From: Hymenopellis radicata
Lineage: Eukaryota; Basidiomycota; Agaricomycetes; Agaricales; Physalacriaceae
Length of the DNA stretch: 64,000 nt
Direction of reading: 5' to 3'
Assembly: GCA_015501595.1 (NCBI GenBank)
Contig: JADNRX010000200.1
Coordinates: forward strand, 39,421-103,420
Both the position numbers and the translations under genes were made by a program. This document shows, piece by piece, positions 63,927-64,000 of the stretch (positions are counted from its first letter, which is position 1; each line of letters opens with the position of its first letter). The notes under the pieces were generated by a model. That model had not been told where the DNA came from. It was given only the letters and a program-made list of their open reading frames with translations, and ran no database searches.

Positions 63927-64000
63927 TACACTAGTATTTTGAACCTACTCCTTCAGAACGGCGTAAAATGTACTTGCCGGCATTGTGGCTGTGCCCGGCA

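Overview
The window looks like a transposon-dominated stretch of a basidiomycete fungal genome, most likely an agaricomycete. The evidence is a CxC2-type KDZ transposase, very short GT-AG introns (about 39-50 nt where they can be placed), hAT and Ty3/Gypsy relics, and a Ngaro-type tyrosine-recombinase retrotransposon. I see no housekeeping gene, rRNA, intact tRNA, CRISPR array or bacterial-style operon. Almost everything recognisable is a mobile element, a broken piece of one, or a gene interrupted by one.

Layout. Positions 1-18300 are AT-rich and gene-poor, with GC-rich non-autonomous elements embedded and one Ngaro solo repeat that has decayed almost only by C:G to T:A changes. Positions 19042-24960 and 32039-38557 are two near-identical Ngaro elements (gag, RT/RNase H, tyrosine recombinase). 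A hAT pseudogene, a small intron-containing ORF, a Ngaro solo repeat and a proline-rich pseudogene lie between them. Positions 38559-39924 hold a minus-strand multi-exon pseudogene pinned between Ngaro-2 and a TIR element. Positions 42490-50131 hold two KDZ transposase pseudogenes around a 150-bp tandem repeat; the second is split by a retro-insertion with a 12-bp target duplication. Positions 50247-54260 hold tRNA-like tandem units, TIR elements and minus-strand fragments (zinc-finger exon, ubiquitin-protease-like domain). Positions 54488-57237 are a second hAT gene, and 57238-63712 are a minus-strand Gypsy element containing three later insertions.

The most unusual content is a superfamily of non-autonomous TIR elements, each flanked by a TA dinucleotide. 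Most have termini close to GAGAYNNNCACGAG. Inside each terminus is a subterminal tract built from a family-specific short palindromic word (GACTCGCGAGT, ACCGGTTGCAACCGG, CAAGTACTTG, GGGTACTCG, CGGGTACGGG and others). Different families nevertheless share one or both of two internal blocks: a 5' core (GATCCGGCGACTCGGGCCGA, then a GACGCATAAGCG-like block) and a 3' core (GCGCAATTGCTCGGGG, then GGCACGAAT or GCATGAAT). Three insertions into the Gypsy element allow an empty-site test: removing the element plus one TA rejoins the Gypsy reading frame in two cases and its protein homology, with a frame shift, in the third.

All calls are from reading the sequence by eye. Exon boundaries in pseudogenes and ends of degraded repeats are approximate.
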